Below, piece after piece: positions 24,402-34,490 of a stretch of DNA of 64,000 nucleotides (within the stretch, counting starts at the first letter, position 1; every line of letters begins with the position of its first letter). Made by a program: the position numbers and the translations under genes. The notes under the pieces were generated by a model. It made no database searches, was not told the origin of the DNA, and saw only the letters and a list, made by a program, of their open reading frames with translations. Source of the stretch: MPNP01 sp963668325 (lineage in GTDB: Bacteria; Pseudomonadota; Alphaproteobacteria; Rhodobacterales; Rhodobacteraceae); assembly GCA_963668325.1 (NCBI GenBank), contig OY764222.1, positions 2,790,001 to 2,854,000 on the forward strand, in the 5' to 3' direction.

Positions 24402-26463
24402 CCCCATTATCAGGGGGTTTGCGATTTACAAACATGTAGCCAATCCTATTGTAGTGCCATCCTAGTTTATTACGCCTATTGCAATCCCCCAGACAGACCT
24501 TACATCTCCTCCCATCATGTTTATTCGAAAAACCACAACCGGTACTTTAACCGATGGATCACCACGGATATCCCATCGCCTGGTCGACAATCAGCGCGAG
24601 GGTAAAAAAGTGCGACAAAAAACACTACTCAATCTCGGTCGCCATTTCGACATCAAACAAGAAGACTGGCCACTCCTGTGCCAACGCATCAAGGAACTGA
24701 TGGAGTCCTCTCCACGCCTCTTGGCATTTGAACCACCAGCACCAGACATTGAAGCCGAAGCCCGCCGCATTGTTACCCGTCTGTTGGAACGTCAGGGCCA
24801 CACAACACCCACACCCACCAGTTGGGATGTGGTTGATATGGCAACGGCCGCCACTAGTGACGCCCGTACCATCGGGGTTGAGCATGCCGCTCTGGCGGCC
24901 CTTGATCTTCTTGGTCTGCCAGCGCTGCTGGATGAGCTGGGATTCAAGCCACGTCAAAAGGGCTGTGCCCTGGCTTCCATTGTTGGTCGCATGACCGCTC
25001 CCGGTTCCGAACGAAAAACCAGCCGGTGGCTTCGCACCAGGAGTGCCCTCGGGGAAATGCTCGGACTTGATTTTGGCATGCTCAACGACATGGCCCTGCA
25101 TCGGGCGGCTGACAAGCTGTGGTCCAACCGCCTAAGGATTGAAGATCATCTGTTTGCCACCTGTCAGACCCTGTTTGATTTAACCCCGACAATCTCCCTC
25201 TATGATTTGACCAACACCTACTTTGAGGGAACAGCCCAGAAGCAACCCAAGGCCCAGAGGGGCAAGTCCAAGGAAAGACGGTATGATGCTCCCTTGCTGA
25301 CCCTTGGTCTGGTTCTTGACAGCAGTGGCTTTGTTCGTCGCAGCACGGTTTTACCCGGTAATGTCTCCGAGCCTTCCACCATGCAGGCGGTCCTGAATGC
25401 GCTGGCGGCCCCGGAGGCCAGTATTGTCATTATGGATCGTGGGCTTGCGACCAAGGACAATCTGGCCTGGCTCCGTGCCCATAAGTATCGTTATATTGTG
25501 GTCTCGCGTGAGCGCACCCGTGTCTTTGAGGAACATCATGTTGCGGCCGAAATCAGGACGGCTTCACAAGCCAGGGTCCGGGTGTATAACGAGATGGTTG
25601 TCAGGAAGGAAAAAAACCAGCAGAAAGACAAGGGCAAGCCCCGGTCAACGTATCAGGAAGTTCTGCTTCGGTGTCATTCCGAGGATCGTGCTGGCAAGGA
25701 AAAAGGCATTATCACGCGGTTTGAGACCCGGCTTGCAAATGATCTCAAGACACTCCATGCCAATCTGTCGAAGAAAGGAACCCGCAAGGGGTTGGACTAT
25801 ATCCACCGCAAGATCGGTCGGTTGTTGCAAGAAAACAGCCGGGTGGCCCAGCATTATGAGATCAAGGTCGAAGCTGACGAGCAAGGTCAGAAGGCTACCG
25901 CCATCAGGTGGACCAGAAGACCAAAGAAGGGATCCATGAAGAGTCATCCCGGGGTTTATACTCTCCGGACCAACATACTTGACTGGGAGGCTGAGGCCTT
26001 GTGGCGAACCTATACGTCATTGACGGATGTGGAAGGTGTTTTTCGGTCGCTGAAATCGGAACTGGGTCTGCGTCCTATTTATCACCAGAAGGAGAATCGT
26101 TCGGAGGGGCATTTGTTTATCAGTGTTCTGGCCTTTCAGGCGGTTCAGTTTCTGCGGCGGCGCTTGAACGATACTGACCATACCGAGAGTTGGGAGACTC
26201 TGCGGGATGAGCTGGGTTCATTGCGTCGGGTTACCACAAGGTTTGCCCGCAAGGACGGGGGCTCGCTCCATGTCAGGAAAACCGACAATCCCGATGAGAT
26301 CCAGGGAGATATTTACCAGGGGATGGGGATACCGCCACCGCCCCGCAATGTCCGTAAGACCTATATTGATTGAAATTTTACCTTTAACCCTTGGGAAGCT
26401 CTTTGTAAGGGACTGTTGGAGTTTGTAGTGACACTCCGATTTCCAACTCCCTATGAATAGGGG
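24402..26463. mobile_element. IS1634-type insertion sequence with 5-bp target duplication
   Basis: The element spans 2,062 bp around one transposase gene. Its imperfect terminal repeats begin CCCCATTATCAGGGGG at 24402 and, on the other strand, CCCCTATTCATAGGG ending at 26463. The direct repeat CTTTA flanks it at 24397-24401 and 26464-26468. The ends were found by matching the duplication, so they are accurate to a few bases only. The GC content is visibly higher than in the flanks. The transposase frame is intact. Confidence 0.8.
24517..26373 (+). CDS. IS1634-family transposase (IS4-like DDE)
   Basis: The 618-residue protein starts MFIRKTTTGTLTDGSPRISH, a typical IS1634 opening. The DDE core is visible as SLYDLTNTYFEGTA (first Asp, about 229-242), SIVIMDRGLATKDNLAWLRA (second Asp, about 302-321), and YTSLTDVEGVFRSLKSELGL (Glu in the Y-2-E-type region, about 496-515). 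The length is normal for the family, and the frame is uninterrupted. It is the only gene of its element. Confidence 0.93.
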   Translation: MFIRKTTTGTLTDGSPRISHRLVDNQREGKKVRQKTLLNLGRHFDIKQEDWPLLCQRIKELMESSPRLLAFEPPAPDIEAEARRIVTRLLERQGHTTPTPTSWDVVDMATAATSDARTIGVEHAALAALDLLGLPALLDELGFKPRQKGCALASIVGRMTAPGSERKTSRWLRTRSALGEMLGLDFGMLNDMALHRAADKLWSNRLRIEDHLFATCQTLFDLTPTISLYDLTNTYFEGTAQKQPKAQRGKSKERRYDAPLLTLGLVLDSSGFVRRSTVLPGNVSEPSTMQAVLNALAAPEASIVIMDRGLATKDNLAWLRAHKYRYIVVSRERTRVFEEHHVAAEIRTASQARVRVYNEMVVRKEKNQQKDKGKPRSTYQEVLLRCHSEDRAGKEKGIITRFETRLANDLKTLHANLSKKGTRKGLDYIHRKIGRLLQENSRVAQHYEIKVEADEQGQKATAIRWTRRPKKGSMKSHPGVYTLRTNILDWEAEALWRTYTSLTDVEGVFRSLKSELGLRPIYHQKENRSEGHLFISVLAFQAVQFLRRRLNDTDHTESWETLRDELGSLRRVTTRFARKDGGSLHVRKTDNPDEIQGDIYQGMGIPPPPRNVRKTYID

Positions 26464-26706
26464 CTTTACGTCACTAAGTGTTAAAGATGGGCTAGGTAGG
26501 TTAACTTACCAAGCTTTGCTATGTCTTTACCCCTTTAATGAGCATCTGTATTTGTCAATTCATAATTCAGCTAGTCGGATTGCCCGATTCACTATATGCA
26601 GATATATGTGTTTAAAAGATTTTTGGTTTTGCGAGCTAAGCAGCCCATAAATTCTCTATTCCAAATTCCGATTTGAGTGTTTCGATTTGCCCTTAAATTA
26701 ACCGTA

Positions 26707-27768
26707 TTAAGGGGATTTAAGTAATAGGGAGCTATCACCATAGGACAAGAATCTATACTGCTCATTAATCGCATGCCGGTAGATCTGTTTCATTTTTTCT
26801 CCACCTACAAATGCTGCAACCAAGACGAGTAAAGAAGATTTGGGTAGGTGAAAATTGGTGAGCAATCCATCTGCAACTTTAAAGTCAAATCCTGGAGTTA
26901 CGTAAAGATCTGTCATACCCTCCCAAGGCTTTATTTTTCCATTTCTGGCAGCAGTCTCCATAAGCCTGAGGGAAGTTGTTCCAACGGCAATAACTCGATT
27001 GTGGATTCTTTTTGCTTTGAGAATTTCATCCACAGCAGATTGGGATAAACAACCCCATTCCCCATGAATTTTATGATCAGAAATTTTATCAGAAGTCATG
27101 GGTAAGAAAGTCCCTGCCCCGACATGAAGGGTTAATTCAGTAATTCTGATGCCCTTCTCCATAAGTTTTGATACAATTAGATCATCAAAATGTAATGAGG
27201 CAGTTGGTGCTGCAACTGCCCCCAATTCCTGGGCAAAATACGATTGGTAATTCTCTTGATCCGCGGAGGTTTCTGACCTTTTGGTAGAAATATAGCTTGG
27301 AAGTGGTGTATGACCGACCGAGTACACAGCTTTATAAAACTCGTCACCTTGCATATTGAAAGCAATCTCACACCATTTTCCATCAATTCGAATTATTTCA
27401 CCCTCAAGCTTTTCTCCAAATTGAATGGAATCATTGATTCGCAATTTTCTCAATGGTTTCCCCAAACAAGACCAATGCCCGTTTTGATTTTGTGTATCCA
27501 AATTTATTGAGATTTTAGCTCCGGGATTTCGATTGGGATCTAAATTGACACGATTCTTTTTATACCCAATCAAAAGGGCTGGGAAAACCTTGGTGTTGTT
27601 AACTACAAGGAGATCACCTGAATTTAAGAATAAAGGTAAATCTTCAAACCCGGCATCAACGATCTGGTCATTTCGAGATACCAGTAACCGAGAAGCTCTA
27701 CGGGGTTTTACTGGATTCTGAGCAATCAACGACGCTGGAAGGTCGTAATCAAAATAACTTAGGTCCAT
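26707..27768 (-). CDS. queA: S-adenosylmethionine:tRNA ribosyltransferase-isomerase QueA
   Basis: QueA transfers and isomerises the ribosyl part of SAM onto 7-aminomethyl-7-deazaguanine in tRNA, giving epoxyqueuosine at the wobble position. The 353-residue product starts MDLSYFDYDLPASLIAQNP with PRRASRLLV following, the diagnostic opening. Conserved blocks ALGAVAAPTASLHF-type (seen as AVAAPTASLHFDDL), ELTLHVGAGTFLPM and TNFHLPKSSLLVLVAAFVGG are present. It lies 12 nt after the AsmA-like gene on the same strand and may be co-transcribed. Confidence 0.96.
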   Translation of the reverse strand: MDLSYFDYDLPASLIAQNPVKPRRASRLLVSRNDQIVDAGFEDLPLFLNSGDLLVVNNTKVFPALLIGYKKNRVNLDPNRNPGAKISINLDTQNQNGHWSCLGKPLRKLRINDSIQFGEKLEGEIIRIDGKWCEIAFNMQGDEFYKAVYSVGHTPLPSYISTKRSETSADQENYQSYFAQELGAVAAPTASLHFDDLIVSKLMEKGIRITELTLHVGAGTFLPMTSDKISDHKIHGEWGCLSQSAVDEILKAKRIHNRVIAVGTTSLRLMETAARNGKIKPWEGMTDLYVTPGFDFKVADGLLTNFHLPKSSLLVLVAAFVGGEKMKQIYRHAINEQYRFLSYGDSSLLLKSP

Positions 27769-27780
27769 TACTAAACGAAA

Positions 27781-30700
27781 TCAGGGTACAATATTCAGAA
27801 ATAGAAAACCCGTTAAATTACTGGGATTGACGACAGAAGTTGGCTCAATTGAAAAGTCAGGATCATCAAGCGTACCTATTAAGGTAAAATCAAAGGTACC
27901 TATCTCACCGGATATTCTTCTGGGGACCAGCAAACTTATGGGATTTACAATCTTGATCAGTGTCGTGATCACTCTGAGTGGAGCAACAGTTCCCTCAAAA
28001 TTCATAACCTTTTCTTGCAAGGAATAGTCACCAGAGAATGAAAATCCAACTTGAGTGCCAATCCCTGCGGCATCATTTAAAACCAACTTCTCTTTGGTCA
28101 AATGGAAATTTGACCTTATCTGATCCATTTTTATACCTTCTGCAACCTCATTTCTCTCTTCACTTTCACTACCCGGGCTAGCGCCTAATTCATAAAATGG
28201 AGGTATTGTTATGTCGCTGATTATGATTGTTCCATGGAATTCACTTATGCCCTCTCCCGGGTTAATGTCGACCCATACCTTTCCACCAATCAGTGTTTCA
28301 ATCAATTCGGCATCCCGTGCAACCTGACCTGCATTGTCGGAAGCAATTCTGAACATCCAGGAACCATCCCTATCAAATAACCAACCATTAAGCGTTGCTC
28401 CTCCGTTCATCTTCCCATTAAAATTTGCTCTGATATCCTCATCCCTTTGGACGAAACCGTTAATCTCTGTTATGGATAACCGAGGTGAAATTTTTAATTC
28501 ACCCAAATAGAAACTGAAAACCTGGTCTGATTCATCACCCGAGCTGTATTGGGCCAGCATGCTTGAATCACCTAATTCAATAGTGCCCGGGATTTCAAGT
28601 TGAACAGTTCCTCTTTCACTGAAGGAAATTTCGAGCTCACCTGAATAAAATTCCTCCAATTCAACCTTAGTCAAATTAAAGGACTCGAAACCTCCATCCT
28701 CTGTTAGGTTTAGTTTGCCTTCCGCACCGAGACCCGGTGCTGATAATCTAAAGGTGTTTATATCAAGGGGACTGGTTATTCTTGCCCCAATTTCCAGTTT
28801 CCCCCTCACTTCAGAGGGCTTTTCCCAATCAATAACTGGAATCTCAATACTTGTGCCATACAAATCTGAATCGAGTGCCATAATGGGAGGTGAGTCGGGA
28901 GGAAAATCCAAATTGAAATTCACCTGGCTGGAACCTGACACTATTTCGGGTATGAAACCTATATTAAACTCCTCAAAAAACTCCTCGGAAAGATCAAATG
29001 TACCAGAAATTCCCAATCGTTCGGTTATTCCAGGTTCAAAATTTAGGTTCATGGTAGCACTTACCGGTAAATTGCCAAAGTTGCCATTACCCTCGATTAC
29101 TAGTTTCTGATCATCAAATTGGATAGCCAATCTATTCGACTGAAAGATCTTCCCATAGAACAGGCCTATAGTTTCAAATTCGCTGAACTCCCCAAAACCC
29201 TTATAGGAAATTTCTTCCTGAGGTATATTCTGAACTAGGGGAAAACTGATTTTTACCTCACCTTTTGCAGCCCCACTGACAAAAACTGGAGTCATATTTG
29301 CCTTGGCAATAAAATTGAAAGGGTCCAGGTCAAGCAGTTCGAAAAGAGGATAAATTTGGCTATCCAGTTTCAAATAAACTTCTGAAGGGATTTTGTTATT
29401 TGTTATATCAGGGATATAAAACCTACTCCCATCCAGAGTAACAATGCCTTTTTTAAATACTTCGGTATGTCCTTCTTCCAACTGAAGAGAAAGGTCTGTC
29501 TCTGTTAGGGTAGCGAAACCATTCCCGTTGACTAAAGGAGGGAACCCTTTCAGATACGTGAATTCAACATTTGAAAAGCTATACGTGGCTTCAATGCGTG
29601 GTTTGGTATTACGAAATAGAGTTGCTCCACCTGTTAATTCGTTTATTTCCCCTGCATGAATATTTTTTTGAAACCAGGCCCTTGTTTTGCTAACAAAATT
29701 CAAAGGCCAAAATTTTATTGCTTCATTCTTGTTCAAACTCTTTGCCCAGAAATGAATACTTCCAAGTTTTTCTTGATTATCAAATGAAATTACCCCATCA
29801 CCCCAAAACTGTGTTCCTCCTTCCTCAATATAGGCTTGGGCAATCCTTAACTCCTTTTTCTCGGTATCTAGTTTGAAATCAATATTACCTCTTATATCCT
29901 GGAGGGAAGTATCAAATATTTGGCTCTGTTTTAATCTCCCGTCTTCTAGAATCAGATTCCCAACCAGATTTGAATTAAAGATCGATCCCTCAGCATATAA
30001 ATTCCCAGTTGCGGATACATGAAATAGATCTGACTCTGCGGATAGCCGATCAATTGAGATAAAATTATACTCAGAATTCAACGGATAACTAAAGACCATA
30101 TCCAGATTATCTATTTTCAACCGGTTGTCTTCACCATTTAAGGGAATAACAAGCGAGTTACCTTTGAACTCCCCATCTATTAGTGATGTTAACCAATTGT
30201 AACTTGACTTGAGTGTAAAATTACCCTCACCGTGATCCTGCTCAAATTGCCCGGTGGCTTCATTTGCCTGTAAACTATAAAGGGCAGTAAGGAATTTTAT
30301 GGGGCCTGAAATTTCACTGGATACATATTCATCTCCTAATGTAATTGAAAAATTCAGATCTTCATCAGCACCAATGGGAATCCGGTTTTCCAAACTTTGG
30401 TATTCAATTTTTTTAATGTTGAACAGTCCGGTAATGGGAGAAGCATCCTCATCCTCACCGGTTAAGTTTACTAACCTACCTGAAGAAAAAATGGAGATTG
30501 GTTTTGAGTGAACTTCCAGCTCATTGAAGTAAACTTCTTGTTGTTTGAGCCTCCCATCAAAACTCAATTGAAATTCGTTTTTTCTATCATCGGTTTCAAT
30601 AGTCATATCAAGCGATCCACCAAAACCAATCCCCTCTTCAGGTATGGTTTTTATTTCAATTTCACCCATTGATATCACGGAAGGAGAACCTCCCTCCAAT

Positions 30701-32379
30701 AATGAGACCAATCCTTCCTCAAAGGTAAACTGGTATGAAACCTTCTGTATTTCAGATTCGGTTACCCCATTAAAGGTTAATTTACCGCTAGGGGCTGGGA
30801 GGGGTACTGATTTGGCTTTGTCACGAAGGGTGAATTCACCGGAATAGATTGGGCTAGTGTTTTCATTCGCCAACTCCATGACAATCCCACCCTCAATGGC
30901 AAATGGAAATTCTTCTACGGAAATGAATAACCCATTCGAAATAATACTGTTATTTTGATACTCATACCGAAATGGGATATTAATTCTGGAACTCTTGGAA
31001 TCCTTGCCAGGAGGATTTGGGTCATTAATCCAACTCAATTGACCTCTTAACGAGTCAATATTTCGTGCCCCCCCTAACTCACCGGATATTTTTCCTATGA
31101 GCTTACTGTTTTCTTGAAATAAATAGGCAAGGGAAGATTCTCCTCTTTGTTCTGAAGCGAGACCTGTAAATACTCCCTCGACATTAAAACGCCCTTTCTG
31201 AGTTTCAGATGGCAACAGGATTGCGAAAGACACATCTCCTGATTGATCCATCGCTCCTACATCATTTATTTGTTCAGTTAAAAAACTTTCTAGGGAAACT
31301 TTTCCGGTAACTTCCAGCCCTTCATTCAGACCTCTAACATTTATCGTACCTACTCCCTTGGTGTTGACACTATTTGATCTCAAGTTGATAGAGTCCAGAT
31401 TGATTGTGCCAGTTTCCGGTATGTAACGGAAATCCATTCCAAGGCTATTAATCGTAAAAGGAGTAGCTACCCAATTGGTTTCAAAGCTTGAATCCAGGAT
31501 GTAAATTGAGCCGGCAATCCTGTCATAGGGCTGATTCGTACTTATCTCTGCTAGTACAGTTCCATAATCTATTCCATCATCAAATTCGGGTTGATAGCCA
31601 CCAGATTGAATCAAGTTTGATAAAACCCGAGTATCTCCGACAAGATCTAACCTATAAGAAAGGTCGTCTGGTTGTCGACTGAAATTCCATTTTACTTTGG
31701 CTTCAACTGAATTATCAGGATAAAAATAATTTCCTGCAATGCCTGATTCATTTGTAACCAATTGAACCAAGCCCTCAATCTCTAGATCCTCATTACCTGG
31801 TAATAATTCATTTGGGACGGATATCTTTTTAAACTCAATCAATTCAAGTTCTGATAAAAACGCTGATTCAAAAATTGAGATGCTCTGCAATATGGGTTCC
31901 ATATCATTGGGGAGGCCAGAGGTTTCATTGTCAACAGCAGGTTCACTTATTGTCCCTTCAGTTCCCAGAGCAATTTCACTCCCAATAACAGTAGACGGAT
32001 AGAACGAACCGTTTAATACAGAGATAAACCTAAATGAAATTTTCCAATCACTTATTTCAATCTTGTTGCCATCCTGAGGCAATTGAATCTCCGTACGGGC
32101 AAATTGAATCTCCGGCCGAAACTTACTAGGGTCCAGGGTTAGAGAACCTTTCTCTAGCGCCATTGCCTCTACATTGGACAGATTAATTACCTTCTCGACA
32201 ATTATCTTTTCAATCAATTTCGGGATGGGTAATGAACCCAAGGATAACCAGACAAACAGAACAAGGAACAACCCGGCAATGCCAACGAAAATCCTTCCAA
32301 TCAATGGTAGAAGAGGTAAATTTTTGATTAAAGGAGACTTCACACTTGATTCATAATTTCTGTTTGTTAACTTCCGCAA
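27781..32379 (-). CDS. Very large AsmA-like envelope protein (YhdP/DUF3971 type)
   Basis: The 1,532-residue protein has one N-terminal membrane helix (about 25-50, LIGRIFVGIAGLFLVLFVWL). It is otherwise a long periplasmic series of beta strands, as expected of the repeating beta-groove domains of the AsmA/YhdP/TamB group. The C-terminal AsmA-like domain is visible as KEKLVLNDAAGIGTQVGFSF and PRRISGEIGTFDFTLIGTLD. Such proteins form bridges that carry phospholipid to the outer membrane. The assignment to YhdP rather than TamB rests on the absence of a DUF490 end. It lies upstream of queA on the same strand. Confidence 0.75.
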   Translation of the reverse strand: MRKLTNRNYESSVKSPLIKNLPLLPLIGRIFVGIAGLFLVLFVWLSLGSLPIPKLIEKIIVEKVINLSNVEAMALEKGSLTLDPSKFRPEIQFARTEIQLPQDGNKIEISDWKISFRFISVLNGSFYPSTVIGSEIALGTEGTISEPAVDNETSGLPNDMEPILQSISIFESAFLSELELIEFKKISVPNELLPGNEDLEIEGLVQLVTNESGIAGNYFYPDNSVEAKVKWNFSRQPDDLSYRLDLVGDTRVLSNLIQSGGYQPEFDDGIDYGTVLAEISTNQPYDRIAGSIYILDSSFETNWVATPFTINSLGMDFRYIPETGTINLDSINLRSNSVNTKGVGTINVRGLNEGLEVTGKVSLESFLTEQINDVGAMDQSGDVSFAILLPSETQKGRFNVEGVFTGLASEQRGESSLAYLFQENSKLIGKISGELGGARNIDSLRGQLSWINDPNPPGKDSKSSRINIPFRYEYQNNSIISNGLFISVEEFPFAIEGGIVMELANENTSPIYSGEFTLRDKAKSVPLPAPSGKLTFNGVTESEIQKVSYQFTFEEGLVSLLEGGSPSVISMGEIEIKTIPEEGIGFGGSLDMTIETDDRKNEFQLSFDGRLKQQEVYFNELEVHSKPISIFSSGRLVNLTGEDEDASPITGLFNIKKIEYQSLENRIPIGADEDLNFSITLGDEYVSSEISGPIKFLTALYSLQANEATGQFEQDHGEGNFTLKSSYNWLTSLIDGEFKGNSLVIPLNGEDNRLKIDNLDMVFSYPLNSEYNFISIDRLSAESDLFHVSATGNLYAEGSIFNSNLVGNLILEDGRLKQSQIFDTSLQDIRGNIDFKLDTEKKELRIAQAYIEEGGTQFWGDGVISFDNQEKLGSIHFWAKSLNKNEAIKFWPLNFVSKTRAWFQKNIHAGEINELTGGATLFRNTKPRIEATYSFSNVEFTYLKGFPPLVNGNGFATLTETDLSLQLEEGHTEVFKKGIVTLDGSRFYIPDITNNKIPSEVYLKLDSQIYPLFELLDLDPFNFIAKANMTPVFVSGAAKGEVKISFPLVQNIPQEEISYKGFGEFSEFETIGLFYGKIFQSNRLAIQFDDQKLVIEGNGNFGNLPVSATMNLNFEPGITERLGISGTFDLSEEFFEEFNIGFIPEIVSGSSQVNFNLDFPPDSPPIMALDSDLYGTSIEIPVIDWEKPSEVRGKLEIGARITSPLDINTFRLSAPGLGAEGKLNLTEDGGFESFNLTKVELEEFYSGELEISFSERGTVQLEIPGTIELGDSSMLAQYSSGDESDQVFSFYLGELKISPRLSITEINGFVQRDEDIRANFNGKMNGGATLNGWLFDRDGSWMFRIASDNAGQVARDAELIETLIGGKVWVDINPGEGISEFHGTIIISDITIPPFYELGASPGSESEERNEVAEGIKMDQIRSNFHLTKEKLVLNDAAGIGTQVGFSFSGDYSLQEKVMNFEGTVAPLRVITTLIKIVNPISLLVPRRISGEIGTFDFTLIGTLDDPDFSIEPTSVVNPSNLTGFLFLNIVP

Positions 32380-32566
32380 TTCTTTTCGCGGTAGGGAAAG
32401 AGGTGAACACTCAACTTCATCTCACCTTTTCAATTAGCTCAATATTACAATCGTAATAATTACATCAAATCTGATAACTGCGGATAATTTAACCAAGGGG
32501 AACAAATATTCTTGTAATTTCAATTGACAAATTTTTACGGTAAATTAGGATGATAACTAATAAGAT

Positions 32567-33844
32567 ATGGCTTTGATTAAGTCGAGAGCAGCAGTGCAGA
32601 CAATCCGAAACAAATTTGCTTCCTTTGAAATGAATGATTGGATCATATCCATTCAGTCAAAAGGCGATACTAGGTATCTACTATTAGGAATAAAAGTCAG
32701 GATATTAATAATTTTCCTGTCACTACTGGCTTTGTTTTGGATTGTATTTTCTTCCTTTCTGGTTTTGAACAATCATTTTCTAAAAACTCCAGGGCAAATC
32801 GTATCCTACAACAATCTAAACAGTAATCTAGTAACTCTCCTAGGTGAACGTGATGACCTGATTAAAGAGAACAGGACCTTAATCAACCAAACACAAAAGG
32901 CCCTTGAACTAGTTTATCAGCAAGAAATTGAATTAAATCAGCTAAAGAAGGAAATCGCTGAATTGCATGACCCATCTAGTGGAGATTTCCAAAATAACGG
33001 TACTTCTCCAACCACTGATGAACTTGTTGCGTCCGCTGATTTACCCCATGATCCCGGTTTCGTATCTACCCTTTCCAAGGTACTTTCTGATAGTACAGAA
33101 AATTTAAGGCGATCACAGGTAAGAATTACAACACTGGAAACAGAATTGGTCAAAAGCCAAAACCAGGCCAATGCCAATAACCGAAGAATGGCCAACCTCC
33201 TAAAGGAATTAACAACAAATATTGACCTCGCAACAAGTGGCATTGAGGAAGTTCTACATCGCGTCGATGTGTCCCCGTCAAGGATTCGTGAAGAACTATT
33301 AGCACTATATCGAAATCAAAATCAATTTGTGATTGATGACCTGGAAATGGAAACCTTGAGGAGTATGTCAAATTCACCTGTATCGAATGAGGCAAACCAG
33401 GTTGAAAACTCCCTAGCTCGTCTAAATGTTCTAAATATGGGATATTTATCACTTCCTTTTGGGGACCCTCTAAAGGGGAATTTACGTCAGACCTCTGGGT
33501 TTGGCATGCGTAAGCATCCTATATCTAGTAAAAGGAGGATGCATGAAGGCTTGGATTTTGGTTCAAGAACTGGAACCCCAGTATATGCTACCGGTTATGG
33601 TGTCGTAGAATTTACTGGCTACAAGGGAGGATATGGAAAAACAATAATAATTAAGCACATCTCTGGATTAAGGACGGTTTATGCCCATTTAAGTAAAATC
33701 AATGTAAAAAATGGAGAAATTGTAACCTTGGATAATAAAATTGGAGCTGTGGGTTCTACAGGGTATTCTACCGGACCACATCTGCATTATGAAATTACCC
33801 ACAATAAAAAAGCTATTAACCCCCTAATTTTTATGGAAGTTTAA
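32567..33844 (+). CDS. M23-family peptidoglycan metalloendopeptidase with coiled coil
   Basis: The 425-residue protein has an N-terminal membrane helix (about 45-68), then a coiled coil at about 80-230. The C-terminal LytM domain shows SGFGMRKHPISSKRRMHEGL, where H-x8-D supplies zinc ligands (H and D in HEGLDFG), and GPHLHYEI with the H-x-H motif. The enzyme cuts peptide cross-links or remains a regulatory factor; both zinc motifs look intact. It is divergent from the AsmA-like gene and one base before the bactofilin gene. Pairing with a bactofilin is typical for peptidoglycan-shaping units. Confidence 0.9.
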   Translation: MALIKSRAAVQTIRNKFASFEMNDWIISIQSKGDTRYLLLGIKVRILIIFLSLLALFWIVFSSFLVLNNHFLKTPGQIVSYNNLNSNLVTLLGERDDLIKENRTLINQTQKALELVYQQEIELNQLKKEIAELHDPSSGDFQNNGTSPTTDELVASADLPHDPGFVSTLSKVLSDSTENLRRSQVRITTLETELVKSQNQANANNRRMANLLKELTTNIDLATSGIEEVLHRVDVSPSRIREELLALYRNQNQFVIDDLEMETLRSMSNSPVSNEANQVENSLARLNVLNMGYLSLPFGDPLKGNLRQTSGFGMRKHPISSKRRMHEGLDFGSRTGTPVYATGYGVVEFTGYKGGYGKTIIIKHISGLRTVYAHLSKINVKNGEIVTLDNKIGAVGSTGYSTGPHLHYEITHNKKAINPLIFMEV

Positions 33845-33845
33845 A

Positions 33846-34400
33846 ATGTTTACATCAAAAGGGAAAATGAAAGAACCTATCAGAAACCAGAAAAAGGAGA
33901 ATGAAACAATGCCAGAAATAAGTTCTATACAGAGACCAGCACCCACGGGATCAGTTGCTCAGTCTAGATCTACGAACAACCCTTCAATTATTTCGAAGGA
34001 TCTTAAGATTGTAGGTAACCTACAAACACCAAACGATATTATCATCGAAGGAAAAGTCGAGGGAGATATTTCGGCTCGGAATTTAACAGTCAAGGAAACT
34101 TCCGAGATTGAAGGTCATATTCGTGCTGAAGAAGCTATTCTAGAAGGATTCGTCAAAGGTGAAGTACGAGGTGCCAAAATTCGGTTGAATAAGTCGGCTC
34201 GTGTTCAGGGTGATATAATTCACGGTACAATTGCCATAGAGGCTGGCGCTCACTTTGAAGGAACCGTCAAACGCACCGAGGAGCCCTTGGGTTTTTCTGG
34301 TAAAAAGGAAATGGGTGGAAAAACAAAACCCATACCACCGGCTCAACCGGGCAAATCAACTCCTGCTCCTTTACAAAAGCCTTTACCCGGGAAGTTTTGA
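33846..34400 (+). CDS. Bactofilin (polymer-forming cytoskeletal protein)
   Basis: Bactofilins form nucleotide-independent filaments and recruit cell-wall enzymes. The core at about 48-150 is a right-handed beta helix: SIISKDLKIVGNLQTPNDII, IEGKVEGDISARNLTVKETS, EIEGHIRAEEAILEGFVKGE. The ends are disordered and rich in Pro. The frame begins at 33846, one base after the M23 stop, but AAGGAG at 33894-33899 lies 9 nt before ATG 33909, which may be the true start (163 residues). The upstream M23 peptidase is the probable client. Confidence 0.9.
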   Translation: MFTSKGKMKEPIRNQKKENETMPEISSIQRPAPTGSVAQSRSTNNPSIISKDLKIVGNLQTPNDIIIEGKVEGDISARNLTVKETSEIEGHIRAEEAILEGFVKGEVRGAKIRLNKSARVQGDIIHGTIAIEAGAHFEGTVKRTEEPLGFSGKKEMGGKTKPIPPAQPGKSTPAPLQKPLPGKF

Positions 34401-34490
34401 TTTTTCGTGAGAACCCAAATTTATCTTTTGGTAATATTCTCTAGCTGAAAAACCGATCAATTTATAAATTTAGTTGGTTGAAACAGTTTG

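Noticed and set aside
28715..29110. Antisense ORFs of up to 131 codons inside the AsmA-like gene
   Set aside because: They lie opposite a long conserved-type coding frame and show composition expected of a shadow frame.
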